Below, piece after piece: positions 33,964 to 45,517 of a DNA stretch of 64,000 nt. Under the pieces are notes generated by a model, which made no database searches, was not told where the DNA came from, and saw only the letters and a list, made by a program, of their open reading frames with translations. Each line of letters begins with the position of its first letter. Positions within the stretch are counted from its first letter, which is position 1. The stretch lies in the NCBI GenBank assembly GCA_022419385.1, contig JAJUBI010000001.1:3782001-3846000 (forward strand). Reading direction: 5' to 3'. Both the position numbers and the translations under genes were made by a program. Source of the stretch: Paraconiothyrium sp. Pb-2020 (Eukaryota > Ascomycota > Dothideomycetes > Pleosporales > Didymosphaeriaceae).

Positions 33964-35019
33964 TCATTGCATAAGAGCCCGCGCGTCCCAGACAAGGACA
34001 CGCTCATCCCATCCGGTACTTGCACACCAGCCCTCTGCACCGAAGAGACACCAGTCGACGCCTGTCGCAAACTCGGTGTGGCGTCCCATCCTACCCAATT
34101 CGCGCCCGCCACCGTGCACCATCGGATCCTCAAGCATGTTCTCCTGCTTCATTCCCATCGCACTGCCATCTGTCCATACGCGACATGTCATGTCGTAACT
34201 CGCACTCAGTAGGGTATCTGAGAGATGGGGCGACCACGACACCCTTCTTACGGCGTACTCGTGGCCTGGTAGCACCGCGATGGGACCCGCCTGAGGCGCG
34301 CGGATATCGAACGTACGCACGAGGCGATCCACGCCCGCGGTAGCGACTACAGTGTCGCGGTACTTGTTCCAGTCGTGAGTGAGGGCTTCGGCAGGAGGAA
34401 TGCCTGGCGGGGCAGCGGCGCCCATGCGGGGCTTCGGCGGGGTATGGATGGGGATATTCATGGTGAGGTGGTTGGATGCAGACGCCGGTGTCCGCAGATC
34501 GAATACGCGTAGGTGTGAGTCTGAACCGACGCAGCTGAGTATGGACGGACTGTGCGGGCTGAATGCGGCCGAGTAGGTGCACGTATGGGTTGGTAGCGTC
34601 GCGATGCTGGCCGGTGCATTGGGATTCCATATCTTGATAGTCCCATCCCAACTGCTGCTCAGGAATGTGTCCTTCGCTACGAGGTTCCAGTGCACGGCAA
34701 AGACCTCGCGCGCATGTTCTTGCCACGACTGAACGGGAAACTGGTCGAGCGTGATGTCGAACAGCTTCACCGAACCGTCGCCGCCGGCCGTCAGCAACTG
34801 GTTTTCGTGCGCTTCGCTCCAGGTAGTGTCGAACAGCGAATCTTGGGTGTCGAACCACTTCTCAGCAACAACGCCGTTGGCTGTGAGCCCCAGGATGTAG
34901 AGGCGGCCATTCCCAACCAGGCCAAAGTTAGCGGCGCTTGCGACGGCGATACGCGAGTCGAAGAAGGGCGAGTACTTCACGCTGTAGCCATTGAAGCCTT
35001 GCGTACGAAACTCAAGCAT
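33964..35019 (-). CDS. PEX7: peroxin-7, PTS2 receptor (WD40)
   Basis: A single exon of 351 aa from ATG 35019. Pex7 binds the N-terminal PTS2 signal of peroxisomal matrix proteins in the cytosol and brings them to the import machinery with a Pex20-type co-receptor in filamentous fungi. The N-terminus MLEFRTQGFNGYSVKYSPFF is diagnostic. WD repeats follow: LTAGGDGSVKLFD, FLSSSWDGTIKIWN, CVGSDSHLRVFD, VATAGVDRLVRTFD, LLSASYDMTCRVW and STGWDERVLVWD. A longer open frame runs upstream to a TTG at 35121, but the family start is the internal Met. It is divergent from the AlkB gene. Confidence 0.95.
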   Translation of the reverse strand: MLEFRTQGFNGYSVKYSPFFDSRIAVASAANFGLVGNGRLYILGLTANGVVAEKWFDTQDSLFDTTWSEAHENQLLTAGGDGSVKLFDITLDQFPVQSWQEHAREVFAVHWNLVAKDTFLSSSWDGTIKIWNPNAPASIATLPTHTCTYSAAFSPHSPSILSCVGSDSHLRVFDLRTPASASNHLTMNIPIHTPPKPRMGAAAPPGIPPAEALTHDWNKYRDTVVATAGVDRLVRTFDIRAPQAGPIAVLPGHEYAVRRVSWSPHLSDTLLSASYDMTCRVWTDGSAMGMKQENMLEDPMVHGGGRELGRMGRHTEFATGVDWCLFGAEGWCASTGWDERVLVWDARALMQ

Positions 35020-35257
35020 GATGCTACCGGTGCGGCTGTGCCCATTGTTGTTGAAGGAGAAGTGACCACTCGCAGGTGACGCACTTCCGAGGCCTCGGCC
35101 ACACGGCGGGGCCACATGCAAGCAACGCCCGCACTTGTGCCCTTTTCGGCTGAAACTATTTCAGGCACGTCTCAGCTGCACGTGCTTTGGCGTTTGCGCG
35201 TCAATCCGGCGTCGCGATTTATACCACACGACATGCTGCTGCCTCGTCCTACCCACC
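35020..35257. promoter_or_regulatory. short shared promoter, PEX7/AlkB-like gene
   Basis: Only 238 bp separate the two divergent ATGs, so the genes very probably share control elements. I see no clear TATA box or known binding site. Confidence 0.45.
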
Positions 35258-36577
35258 ATGGATGCCTTTGTGTCGCGGAAGAGGAAGCGCGTTGGTGAGC
35301 TTCGCCATGTCCCGCAGGCCCATCCGGTGGCGGAGCATCAAGAGGAAGAATCCACCGACTTCAAACTGGCGATACTAGGATCCCTGCACCCGAATATCGA
35401 TGAGGGCACCCTTTTGGAGGCTCTACTTGCTTCCGAAGGCAGCGTGAAACAGGCCTCGGAAACGCTTTCGGCCAACCCAAGTCCAAAGAAACGACCCGCA
35501 TCCACCATTGGATATCAATCGTCCCTATCGTCTTACCGTATCACTCCAACAGTAACAGGTACCGCCAAAAAGCCACTTGTGAGGAAGGGCAAGACGCTGT
35601 ACCTGTATGCTCCGGAAGACATCGAGGCCCACACACCATGCTCCATCATACATAACTTCCTGCCGCCTAAACAAGCCGATGCACTCACCCTGGAGCTGGT
35701 CAAAGAAGCGCCTTCCTACAGTAAGTCCGAGTTTCAGTTGTTCGATAGAGTTGTCCAAAGTCCACACACTTTCTGCTTCTACGTCAACAGCCTAGCCGAG
35801 GCCGAAGAGCAGAAGACGGAGTACCTCTACGACGGACGCAAGGTGGATGACGTGCGTCAAAGCACACCCGAGATGCTTCGCGCCTGTCCGCAGGTTGAGA
35901 CAGCTGTCAATCAAGAGATCCAACGCCGCATACGTGACTTCTATCCCGAAGGGAAGAAGCTCAAGTACCAGACACCAAGAGCATGGAAGGCTAACACGGC
36001 GTTTGTCAACTGCTACGACGGCCCCAAAGAGAATGTAGGCTATCATGCTGACCAGCTCACGTACCTCGGACCTCGAGCTGTCATCGGAAGTCTGAGCCTC
36101 GGTGTTGCACGTGAGTTCCGTGTTCGCAAGATCTACGCCGAGGATGAGCAGCATCGCAAAGAAGATGGTTCACTTGCAGATGCCCAGGGTCAAATCTCGA
36201 TCCACCTACCGCACAACTCCCTACTGATTATGCATGCGGAGATGCAGGAAGAATGGAAGCATTCTATTGCTGCCGCTCAGGCCATCGACCCGCATCCTCT
36301 TGCAAAGAACAAACGGCTCAACATAACATATAGATACTACAAGGAGGAGTTGCACCCTAGATACACACCAAAGTGCAAATGTGGGGTACCCGCTGTACTT
36401 CGTTGCGTGACAAGACAAAAGGAGAACCGGGGAAGATACATGTGGATGTGTCACGTTTCCTACGTGCCAGGACAAGAAGGCTGTTCCTTCTTTCAATGGG
36501 CAGAGTTTGATGAAGATGGAGAACCACCATGGGCGGTCAAACCCAGGGGCAAGGAGGCGGCCTCACAACAAACCTGA
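35258..36577 (+). CDS. AlkB-like 2-oxoglutarate/Fe(II) dioxygenase with CUE and GRF zinc finger
   Basis: A single exon of 439 aa. Domain order: a CUE ubiquitin-binding motif at about residues 33-67 (LAILGSLHPNIDEGTLLEAL); an AlkB/2OG-Fe(II) oxygenase core at about 130-360; a GRF-type zinc finger at about 370-420 (CKCGVPAVLRCVT, MWMCHVSY, GCSFFQWAEFD). The iron ligands are visible as HADQ (His-x-Asp) and the later His in EWKHSI. The 2OG-binding Arg is in RLNITYRYY. AlkB enzymes remove alkyl groups from DNA or RNA bases by oxidation. The CUE and GRF modules suggest recruitment to ubiquitin-marked damage sites and binding of nucleic acid, which is inference. Start is ATG 35258. Confidence 0.92.
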   Translation: MDAFVSRKRKRVGELRHVPQAHPVAEHQEEESTDFKLAILGSLHPNIDEGTLLEALLASEGSVKQASETLSANPSPKKRPASTIGYQSSLSSYRITPTVTGTAKKPLVRKGKTLYLYAPEDIEAHTPCSIIHNFLPPKQADALTLELVKEAPSYSKSEFQLFDRVVQSPHTFCFYVNSLAEAEEQKTEYLYDGRKVDDVRQSTPEMLRACPQVETAVNQEIQRRIRDFYPEGKKLKYQTPRAWKANTAFVNCYDGPKENVGYHADQLTYLGPRAVIGSLSLGVAREFRVRKIYAEDEQHRKEDGSLADAQGQISIHLPHNSLLIMHAEMQEEWKHSIAAAQAIDPHPLAKNKRLNITYRYYKEELHPRYTPKCKCGVPAVLRCVTRQKENRGRYMWMCHVSYVPGQEGCSFFQWAEFDEDGEPPWAVKPRGKEAASQQT

Positions 36578-37027
36578 GATGCATTTGTCACTTTGTATGG
36601 AACTGGCAGTTGTCCACGCGGACTGGGAGACGTTTCCTGTCATCTCAAGGCCCAGGGTCGTGGAATTGATCCGATCCAATGCTAAGCGAGTACCATCACT
36701 CGGCTACGAACCGACTCCTCACCGTTGTCAGACACGCATACATCCGAGATGGCGATATGCGATGCTCAGGGTGAAGGCCACTTTGTGCGCCACTGCACCG
36801 CCATGAAGTGTGCGAGTCTCGCCGCCGCTGGATGCTCGCCGGACGACGGTCACGCCGCGAATAACGACAATTCAGGCACGCTTCGAGGGTAGAAGTGGGC
36901 AATAGCGAGTAATCACTGTGTAGCACCGATTCCGAGTACGACGCTTGGACTATCGAGTGTGTGCTGTGTTGGGTAAGGCGCGGGAGGCAGGTTATCGATA
37001 TCGCGTGAGCTGTCAGAACGCCGCGGA

Positions 37028-37059
<32 letters not shown>

Positions 37060-37760
37060 CGGCACGAGAAGAAAGGGCCGCGTTCCAGGAACACGGGCCA
37101 CGTAGGACAGATGGATATTGCAGATTCTGCCTGTATTATCTATGGAGCTCTTCACAAGTCGTTCCTGGATTTGCTGGTCTCCAGGCCCGCTCCTTTGATT
37201 GCTTGGCTAGCGTCATCCGCTCAAAGTCCGGGGTCCAAGCGCCCACAGCCAATGCACCCCCTGTTCTGCCAGCCGCCCACATCGCGATTGAGTGATCACT
37301 TCCAAGAACAGTAGTCTCATGACGTCCCTCCATCAACTTGCTTCGCACGGCTCACCATCAGGGACAAGGAACCGTGACAGGTTGGATCCTGATGGGTCGT
37401 CGCGCAGCGTATCCATGCCGCAAGGGGCGTACAGAACAGATTCTCGTCGTCCCTCAAAGTCACACATTCTCTCCTACCATCAGCTGGTCTCGGTTCCTTA
37501 TAGGCATTTCACTGCTGCGTCTGCTCAGCCTTCGCTAGTGTCTGTTTACAGCGCATATCCGCTATTGTTTTACATTTTCTGGCGCAGTGCAGCAGTTTGC
37601 CACGCCCCTGTTCATATGTATATGGAGCCCGTTAATCCACCTCAATTCGGTATTTGACTCCGCAAGCTGGTTTTCCACCCAACGTCATTTATACAAGGCC
37701 GTTTGACCCTCTTCACTTCTCGTGAGCGACTGTCGCGCCGCGCGACTCTTCGGCTAAGCA
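36578..37760. other. long intergenic region with hexamer repeat
   Basis: About 1.2 kb between the AlkB-like and Kelch genes. It contains the GGCACA repeat listed separately. The short frames have no family features. Confidence 0.4.
37031..37066. repeat. 6-bp tandem repeat (GGCACA), 4 perfect and 2 imperfect units
   Basis: Units at 37031-37054 are perfect; the next two end C and G instead of A. Simple repeat in noncoding DNA. Confidence 0.9.
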
Positions 37761-40395
37761 ATGGACTTGACACAACCTCAACCCGCCTTCGAGGCGCCTA
37801 CGCGCCGGAAATCAGTCTTCATGGAGGTTGGATTGGTGGATGAGGAGCAGGTCCGGAGTGAACGTAGCCCGGCACCGAGCATCGCGAAGCACGCGAGGCC
37901 GAGACATATGAGACCAGCTAGGACGGTGCGCTTTCGAAGTAAAGACAGCATACTCGGGCTAAAGGACGCAATTGCGCAAAGCGACGACGATTGGGAAACA
38001 GATACCGATTCGGACGAAGACGACACAATCCCTCGGATACAGCCTTCGCAGAACATGGTGTCACCAAAGGTCTACCGATTGGGCATGTTGACGGTTCTTC
38101 TAGCTTTGATGCTGCCCATCCTCCAGATCACTTCAATGTCACCACAGGGAGTTAGAGCAGGCGTCATTCCACAAACTTCGATAGAACCCACAGTCTCGCG
38201 ATTGGACGGGAGGGACTCAACCACAGACGTTTGCAAGCGTTGGGCTGGCCAATGTAAGTTATAGTCAGTGTCACGCCCGACGAACCAAGCTAACCCGTTT
38301 AGCCGCCGTCGTCAACGGAACGCTCTATATGTACGGGTTCCGAACTAGTAATGATTCGCAACAGAAGAGCGACACCTGGAGTAAGATATCTCTACAAACA
38401 AGTCGGCTCGGGTCGCATGACTGACATAGCAATATAGCTAATGACTTCCTTTCTCTCGATTTGACAAAGTCGTGGCAAATTGCCGGTCCTTCGCTCACGA
38501 GCTTGCCAACACCGTCAGGTCCACCAGCCGTGTCTCTTGGATACCTGTGGAATTCGCTCTCTTCCCTCTATCTCTACGGCGGCGAATTCTCCGAAGACCC
38601 TCAGGGGACGCCAACAGCAAACTCAGTTTGGGAATATAAGATCAGCAGCAAAGAATGGGTAGAGCACAAGGATCCTAAGAGTTCTGCTGGAGACAATGCT
38701 GAAAAAGCTGGACAGTCGATCCAAAGGGCAGCTGAAGGCTCAGGCTTCAGTGTGGCAAATCTCGGGCGCGGGTGGTACTTTGGCGGACATCAAGACTTCC
38801 TTACGACAGAAGGCTGGAGCAACCAGGTCGAAAGGATTTATCTCAAGTCACTCCTCGAGTTTACGTTCCCTGGATTTTCAAACGAGGGCGTCGACGACCT
38901 GAAAGGTGGCAAGACGGCTGGCGATGATGGCGTCTATCGTAATATCACCGAGGGTGGTCTCCAAAATTCTGGCTCCTTCCCTGAGCGCGCTGATGGTGTC
39001 TTGGTGTATGTTCCTGGATTCGGTGCGGAAGGCACCTTGATTGGTGTGACGGGCGGAGACAACGACACATTCGTATGTATAGCTAATTCATTCATCAAAC
39101 ATATAGGCTAACCGCAAAATAGGCCCAAATGAACGTCATTGACGTCTACGACATCGCCAATTCGACTTGGTACAAGCAGAATACCGCCGGAAAGACGCCC
39201 AAGTACCGCGTGAATCCTTGCGCTGTGGTCGCAGGAGCTGCTGAGTATGTATCCTGTTTGTCTCTTCTTGCCTCTGCTGACATTGGAAAGTGGTTCTTCG
39301 TACAACATCTACATGTACGGCGGACAGAGCCTGCAACCTGCAGGTAACCAAACGCAATACGACGACATGTGGATCCTATCCGTCCCCTCCTTTACCTGGA
39401 TCGAAGTCGACCCCGACACATCCAAGTCGTCTTCCCCGCCCGCTCGCGCCGGACACTCATGCCATGTCTGGGACTCCCAGATGATTGTCTTGGGCGGCTA
39501 CACCGACCCACAACTCGGCTGTGACACCCCCGGCATCTATGCATTCAACATGTCGAGTCTCGGCTGGAGCGACCAATTCACTGCCCTTACCGGCGACAAA
39601 GCTACCAAAGCCTACAATGGCAACGAGGGAGACGAAGGGAACCCTCTGGCTCAACAAGCCAACCAGCGCGGCTTCGACCACAAGGCCGGCCTCGAAGGCA
39701 GCTACGGCTACTCGGTCCCCAAACAAGTCCAATCCGTCATCGGCGGCAAAGAAACCGGCGGCGCAACGCTCACCGCGCCCGTCCAGACGCCCACCGACGG
39801 CCCTTACAAGTCCGGCACGCCCCAGACGTACACCGTGACGGGCCCCAACGGCGCCATCATCACGCAGACCGTCGACTCGGGCAACGCCAACAGCAGCGCC
39901 AACAAGGCCAACAAGATCGGCGCCATCGTCGGCGGCGTCCTCGCAGGCGTCTTCTTCTTCGTCGCCGCGTACTTTGCCTTCTGCGCCTGGATCTACCGCA
40001 AGCAGGTCGCCATCTGGAAAGAGCACGCCGCGATGGTCACGGCGCGGTCGAACGCGGAGAAGAACGGCGCGGCGGGCGGTGCGGGCGCGGCGTTCCTCGG
40101 CAGCGCGATTGCGTCGTCGGGCAAGAATTCCACAGAACGGAATCAGCGCGATGGCCTGGGTACGAGCGGGAGCGCGACGGCGAGCGCGATACGGACGAGC
40201 AACGAGCGCACCGCCACGTCCTACACGGGTGCAGCGGGCGTCGCGGGGGCCGGCGGCGTGGATGCACTGGGGCGGCGGAGGAGCAGTGCGAGCTCGACGG
40301 ATGATTTACTGGACGGGCAGGAGCCTGCGTTCTGGGGCACACGGGGTGTATTGTTGAATCCGAGGCGGAGTTTGAGGGTCATCAATAGGGACTAA
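37761..40395 (+). CDS. Kelch-repeat membrane protein
   Basis: Exons 37761-38253, 38303-38380, 38438-39072, 39123-39244 and 39291-40395 give 810 aa; all joins keep phase. Residues 1-95 are acidic and cytosolic (SDDDWETDTDSDEDD). A first membrane helix follows near 105-123 (LGMLTVLLALMLPILQI). Then come Kelch-type beta-propeller blades (VVNGTLYMYGF, SLYLYGGEF, NIYMYGGQS, QMIVLGGYTD) rich in N-glycosylation sites, so the propeller is lumenal or outside. A second helix near 635-660 (IGAIVGGVLAGVFFFVAAYF) and a Ser/Ala/Gly-rich cytosolic tail complete it. This matches fungal Kelch membrane proteins; some relatives act in polarity or sensing, but no role can be assigned here. Confidence 0.88.
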
Positions 40396-41214
40396 TGCTT
40401 GAAGAGCGGGAAGCCAATGTGTCGCGTCGGTGATGGATTGTTTTTTTTCAAATGTTCGATTCCCCTTGTTTGGCTACTATAAGATACGCAATGCTAGCGA
40501 ATGATAATGATGTAATCATACAATAGCTACGGTGGGAGGGTTTGCCTTGCCGTTATCACTGACACTGAATACGCGAAATGGCCTTTGACCATGTAGTCGT
40601 GGTCGTGGTCGTGCTCGAGGACAAAAGTGCTAGGCCAGTGGCACGCGTCCTGAAAGTTTCGAGACGGAAGGCGTTCTCAATTTACACCGGTGGACGCCTA
40701 CATCGTTCTTGGTCAGGCTTAGAAGCTAGGATTGGAGTGGTGCGCATGCAGAATTAGAGCCGCAACGTGGAGTGCAGCTATGTGGGGTGCAGCGGGAGGT
40801 TACGTTCGATTCGTGAATATGGCCAGGGAGGCGGGAGCGGACGTAAGAATTGAAAGTATGACTATTTAGGAGGCATGCATACTGAGTTGTTGTTGTAAGT
40901 TGAGTAGCGAGTATTCATTGCTCGAGTTCTGTCGCAGTGCGTCCACCGTGGCTCCTCAGTATCTCTTTCATCTCTTCGAAATTCCGTAGCACGAAGTGAA
41001 CGTCTTCGGGTGTCCAGCGTGGTTAGCTACTACTTGTGAATTGGGCGTGGTATATTGGATGACCAAGATGGTATCATTGTGCGCTCGGCTTATGTGGCAC
41101 ATGTAATGGGGACGCCTGAGGAAATCCCGCTGTGGCGTCAGCTTGGGTAGCTGGAAGATCCACGTTGTTGGAGGTATCATTGTAGATACCATCTGAGGAG
41201 ATTTTGCACCGTGT
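40396..41214. other. intergenic, convergent 3' ends
   Basis: About 800 bp. It holds a T8 run just after the Kelch stop and a short GGTCGT-type repeat near 40596-40615. No gene supported. Confidence 0.4.
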
Positions 41215-43811
41215 TTATGATCGTTGAACTTGAGTTGCGCTCTGTCCTACTTTGGCAAGCAGCTTTTTGAACGTATGAGGCCACTGCCGCTTATGCCACT
41301 CTCTCTCCCTCCCTGACCGAAAATCAAGACCACGATATCCGGACAAAGGCCGAATTAGCCTCTCTGACGCATGAAAGTCGTTGAAAATGGTCGCGTGCAT
41401 GATCTGAGCTGTTGGAATCAGGTGCCGCTTCTCAGCAGCTTGCTCCATTATAGCTCTAGCAAGAGCAGCGCTGAGGCTCAAGAAGACGTCGAGCTGGTGG
41501 AACACCCGAAGTCTGTTGTTGTACCACTCAGATTCCGATATTGCCTTTCCCTCCTTGGTGGAATATCGAGAAGCGCTGCGTTGGAGGTGTGTTTGTAATA
41601 CGGAAACTGCATCCCTTGGAATGCTCCCCAGGGCGTCTACCAGAGTTATGTCCTGAACATTCTCATCGTCGATGCCGTCGAGTACCTCCCAGGTTTTTGT
41701 TGAGAATGCACTCGATTTTTTCCGAAAGGCCTCTCCAAACTCGATGAGATCACAATAATCTCTTTTCTTGTGATAGAAATTCCAGATGATGGAACGCCAC
41801 TGCGGTCCTAAGAGAGCGATGGGTGTGTCTATCTCATGTCCAAAGCTGAGACAGTATCGCGGATAGGGAAAATCCTTCTTCTTTCTCACGGTTTCGTCCG
41901 TAAACCACTCCCTTGGCACACTATGAATTATCTTGTCAATGGGTAGACCTTTCAAAAGGTTTGTTCCGAAAGTCTGGCAGTTGTTGGTATCCAAATCCCA
42001 TCTCAGCGGATTGGTCGCGTCCGCTAAAACTGTTGCAAAGTGCTTGAGGTAGAAATCGACTTCGAGGGAATAAGCTCTTTCGATTGTCTTAACCACGGGC
42101 TCAATCAACGTCTGCAGTTTTGTACGGTGATGGCGTACTGGATCGGTCGCACTGATGTCCATACGCAATGGCAACGCGCTCTTAGCCTGGATGAATTGTG
42201 CAATGATTGTCTCCTCGTCATCTGCAAAAGTATCCTCATGTCCGGAGAAGGCGCCTCCTACGACCTTCTTCGCACATCCTAGGAAGCGGCCACCCCTTCT
42301 TTCACGCTCACAACGGCTAATTACCCGTGATCCCAACTCTTTATGATCGAAGATGTAAGCGACGAGAGACCGATTCCGCGAGGAGGCTTCTGCATCTTCT
42401 TCGGCTAGTATGAACTGCATTTTCGGCGCATTGAACTGCATCGAAGGCACTGGTCGGCATGAGATCAATGCACCACCCTTGGAGCTATCTAGATGTCAGC
42501 GTTCATGTCCCACTTGGTGCTCTTTCGGTGAACTTACTCTGCTACCCCGTTTTCGATCAATAACGGACCGAACATGAGGGCAAAATGAATCGCACCTGCG
42601 TTCGCATAGCGCGCAGGATCGACGAACCATGAAACAGCTCGTTTCACTACATGGTCATCTGAGCCATTACCTGGAACTTGCTTTAAGAACTCTCTGTCAC
42701 GTAGTCGAGATTCGAACCGCCTCAGGCCTGCGAAATGTAAGCTTTTTACGGACATGGGTCATGCTTCGCACCTTTGGATGTCTGCCCAGCAGTAAACTTC
42801 TTTTCGCAGTGTTCGCGCTTGCAACCGCTGAACATCTTTATGTCTGTTATGCAAGTAGGACAAAGCCTGAAGGGTAACTGGAATATCTCATCCCGAAACT
42901 CTTCAGGAATCTGCATACGGTCTATTTTGTTACGTTTTGGATCTTCCACGTATATATGGCTACCATCCGTATTCAGAGGATCACTTGAGGTCCAGGCTCT
43001 CAGCAAGGTGACTGAAGCCTAGGATGAGTGGTGTACGAACCTAAGACAGCCCTTGGTACATTCATAATAGAAGTATCCTCGCAGTGGCCATTTGCATACA
43101 CAACATAGCGTTTCTCTAAAGTAAACTGCACCGTTAGACGTTGTGATACTCTCCCCTATAGACCATATTAGACGAGAACGAAGATATGCGTGTTGGTATG
43201 ATTTGGGCAACACACCCTGCGGATGATGGTTACTACGACCAATTGTCGTTTTAGTCATACTGTCGTGAACTGCATCTATATCCAGTAGGCCTTGTGAGAC
43301 AATAAGCCTGGTTTCATCTGTTTGATGTGTTTAGAGCATTTACCGATCGCCTGTAGAAGATAACGAGCTCGTCGTCTGGCTATATCGATTGATAGGTGCA
43401 CTATTTAGCACGTCAGCAGGTACCTATTGAAGAGCGTCCAATCATACATACCATTCGCTTGATCAATTGCCTTCCTATGGATGACTTTAGAATCGAACCC
43501 GTCAGCCCCTGGTGTATATGGCGCTAGTGCTCATTTAGCATGCATCATCCTATGATGAACCGCCAGCGATTAGCTGGCGCACCGCCTAGGTCTCGCATAC
43601 TCAACAAGGCGCAAAACTTTTCGAAATTACTGCTGGAAAGGTCCGAGTTACGATTATCGCTCTCATAACTGCTGAGATCGGGATGAAAATGCTCGATCTT
43701 CTGATAGGCTAGAATTGCCTCGCAAACCTCCCTTCTAACGCCTTTCCAGTATGTCGAACGAAGCAGATCCAAGATGCTCTCGACACTAGCTTCCTTATAG
43801 CCGTCCATCAT
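41215..43811 (-). CDS. unknown protein: Cys-rich zinc-finger-like region plus possible papain-like (LRAT/NlpC-type) domain
   Basis: Predicted exons 43811-43601, 43529-43452, 43400-43344, 43290-43041, 42998-42772, 42727-42538 and 42484-41215 give about 760 aa in continuous phase. A helical N-terminus (DLLRSTYWKGVRREVCEAIL) comes first. A Cys-rich region follows at about 177-265, with CCVCKWPLRGYFYYECTKGC and later LCPTC plus CKREHC, spaced like zinc pairs. Around residue 319, AIHFALMFGPLLIENG looks like the His strand of permuted papain-fold enzymes. Around residue 507, TNNCQTFGTNLL looks like their N-C-Q/E-x-F cysteine motif. The gap between them is larger than in LRAT, so the fold call is tentative. 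The exon 4/5 junction and the acceptors at 43529 and 43290 are the least certain. No signal peptide. Divergent from the lipase gene. Confidence 0.6.
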
Positions 43812-44122
43812 AGCGATTCACAAGAAGTAATTGGAATCTAGCTCGTTGTTCAGGCACATGTACGACGAAGCGGGCGGTGTACCAAGGAATCGACCATAGC
43901 CGACTAGGCAACCGTAGATACTTGCCACTGCTCGTGTCACATCACACCAACGCATTGGCCATGCGAGACACGTGATCGCCACATCACCTGGTCACCACAT
44001 CACCACCCCGCTTTGTGTAACCAAATTTCCATTAAGCCTTGCTGAGAGTGTCGGGATGGAAGTTGACAAAGCCATCAGATCACGGGTGTCCTCGCGCGGC
44101 ACGTCGCCTCTGCATAATCGAA
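43812..44122. promoter_or_regulatory. divergent promoter, zinc-finger-like gene/lipase gene
   Basis: 311 bp between two divergent ATGs. It contains repeated CACATCAC/TCACCACATCACC-like short motifs near 43937-44005. It probably serves both genes. Confidence 0.35.
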
Positions 44123-45495
44123 ATGCCAAAGAACGAATCTGAACGAAATGCGCAGATACATTCATTCCTGCCTATATCACGCAAGCAAAGAGCAGTCTAT
44201 GAAAGCGCCGGAGCAGTAGCATCAACGTCACAGAGCGCATCGCAGTCAACGCAAAGCACGTCCAATGTGGCGGCATTTTCGGCGGCAGCCAAGTTGCTGA
44301 ATGATGTCGTGGATGGCATTGACATTAATGCTGACATATGTAAGTGGCAAACTGGTCTGTTGCTCTCTTGGTTTCGCGTCAATAACGTTGTCTAGCGCAA
44401 TGCGATGACGAGATCATCGATTACATTGGCAATCTGGAGCATCATCCACGACGTCGACTTCCCGACAATCTCAGCCCCGTGGAGTTGTAAGCTTCTGGCA
44501 ATCAGATTAGTATCCATGTTCTACACCTGACGTGTTCTAGGTCATATGACAGTTGGCGGCTAGTTTCCTTTGCTGCCCGTTGCGCCAGAAATGTTCACGA
44601 CAAACAGCAGTCAGAGACAACTTTTATCAAAGGCAACCTTGATGGCAGCACTAGAGGCTTTGGGATTTATGAAAAAGTTGTGGACAACGAGACGCTCATG
44701 ATTATAGCGTTCCAAGCGACGAGAACCTTAATGGGATGGATGACCAATACGAACGCTGATAGTATTGCTTGTGAGGAGCTCGGCAGCGGATTCGGAGTTC
44801 ACAAGGGTCTTACCAACATGGCGAAGAAGACCCAACACTTGCTAGCTGCTGAACTAGAAAAGCACGTGGTGAAGGCGGCCACACCAATCAACATACTCTT
44901 CACTGGCCACTCTGGCGGTGGCGCAATCGCACAGCTTCTGTTCGGCTTCATGACCTCAGAGACCTCAGTGCTATCCCGTTTCCAGTCAAGTAAGTGCTTG
45001 TGATTGAATCATGGGCCTTCATCAACTGATGCTTCCTTCTTAGACCAAAATATAGTCTCGATCAATTGCATTACGTTTGGCAGTCCGCCTGTCAGCAACC
45101 CTCCGATTTCTCATCTTTCGACAAAGAAATGCACGTTCATTTCTTTTCTAAACGAGGGAGACCCAGTTACATTAGCTGAGCCTGACTATCTACAATTTCT
45201 TGTGCAAGCATGGCTGGAGCCATCACCGACAGCTGAAAATGACAGCAGCTGGGACCATCGGTCTCCACGTTTCACGCCAAGTGGGAAACTGGTAGTACTC
45301 GGTTCTTCTAATGAACAGGTGACAGCCCTCTATATCGACGCCACGAACTTGATTACTGTCCTCTTCGGCAACCCCCTCTGTCATAGTATGAAAGGTGTCT
45401 ATCTCCCTAGGATAGAGAAACTATTCCAACAGGCAGCAAGTCAACGACAGAATCCATTCTGCGACCCAGCATCCAAGGCCGATAGTCAAGACTGA
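44123..45495 (+). CDS. intracellular class 3 lipase-like protein
   Basis: Exons 44123-44339, 44396-44486, 44541-44989 and 45044-45495 give 402 aa. The alpha/beta hydrolase core shows MIIAFQATRT at the oxyanion strand, HKGLTNMAK, the nucleophile elbow LFTGHSGGGAIAQLL (Ser in GHSGG) and then CITFGSPPVSN, all typical of lipase_3. The acid Asp is probably in FLNEGDPVTL; a late His candidate is in NPLCHSMKGVYLP. There is no signal peptide; the N-terminus is Ser/Gln/Thr-rich (STSQSASQSTQSTSN) and probably disordered. It should act on lipids inside the cell. The stop is 22 bp from that of the convergent CorA-like gene. Confidence 0.88.
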
Positions 45496-45517
45496 GTCGA
45501 CCTTGCCGAGGGCCGCG

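Noticed and set aside
39457..40026. 189-codon reverse frame opposite the Kelch gene
   Set aside because: Asp/Gly/Val/Ala-rich shadow opposite a phase-verified exon.
43468..43550. tRNA-like element on the minus strand (B-box-like GGTTCGATTC and matching ends)
   Set aside because: The ends could pair, but neither the T-stem nor the anticodon stem forms, and no A-box fits. The stretch is better explained as exon 2 of the 43811 gene.
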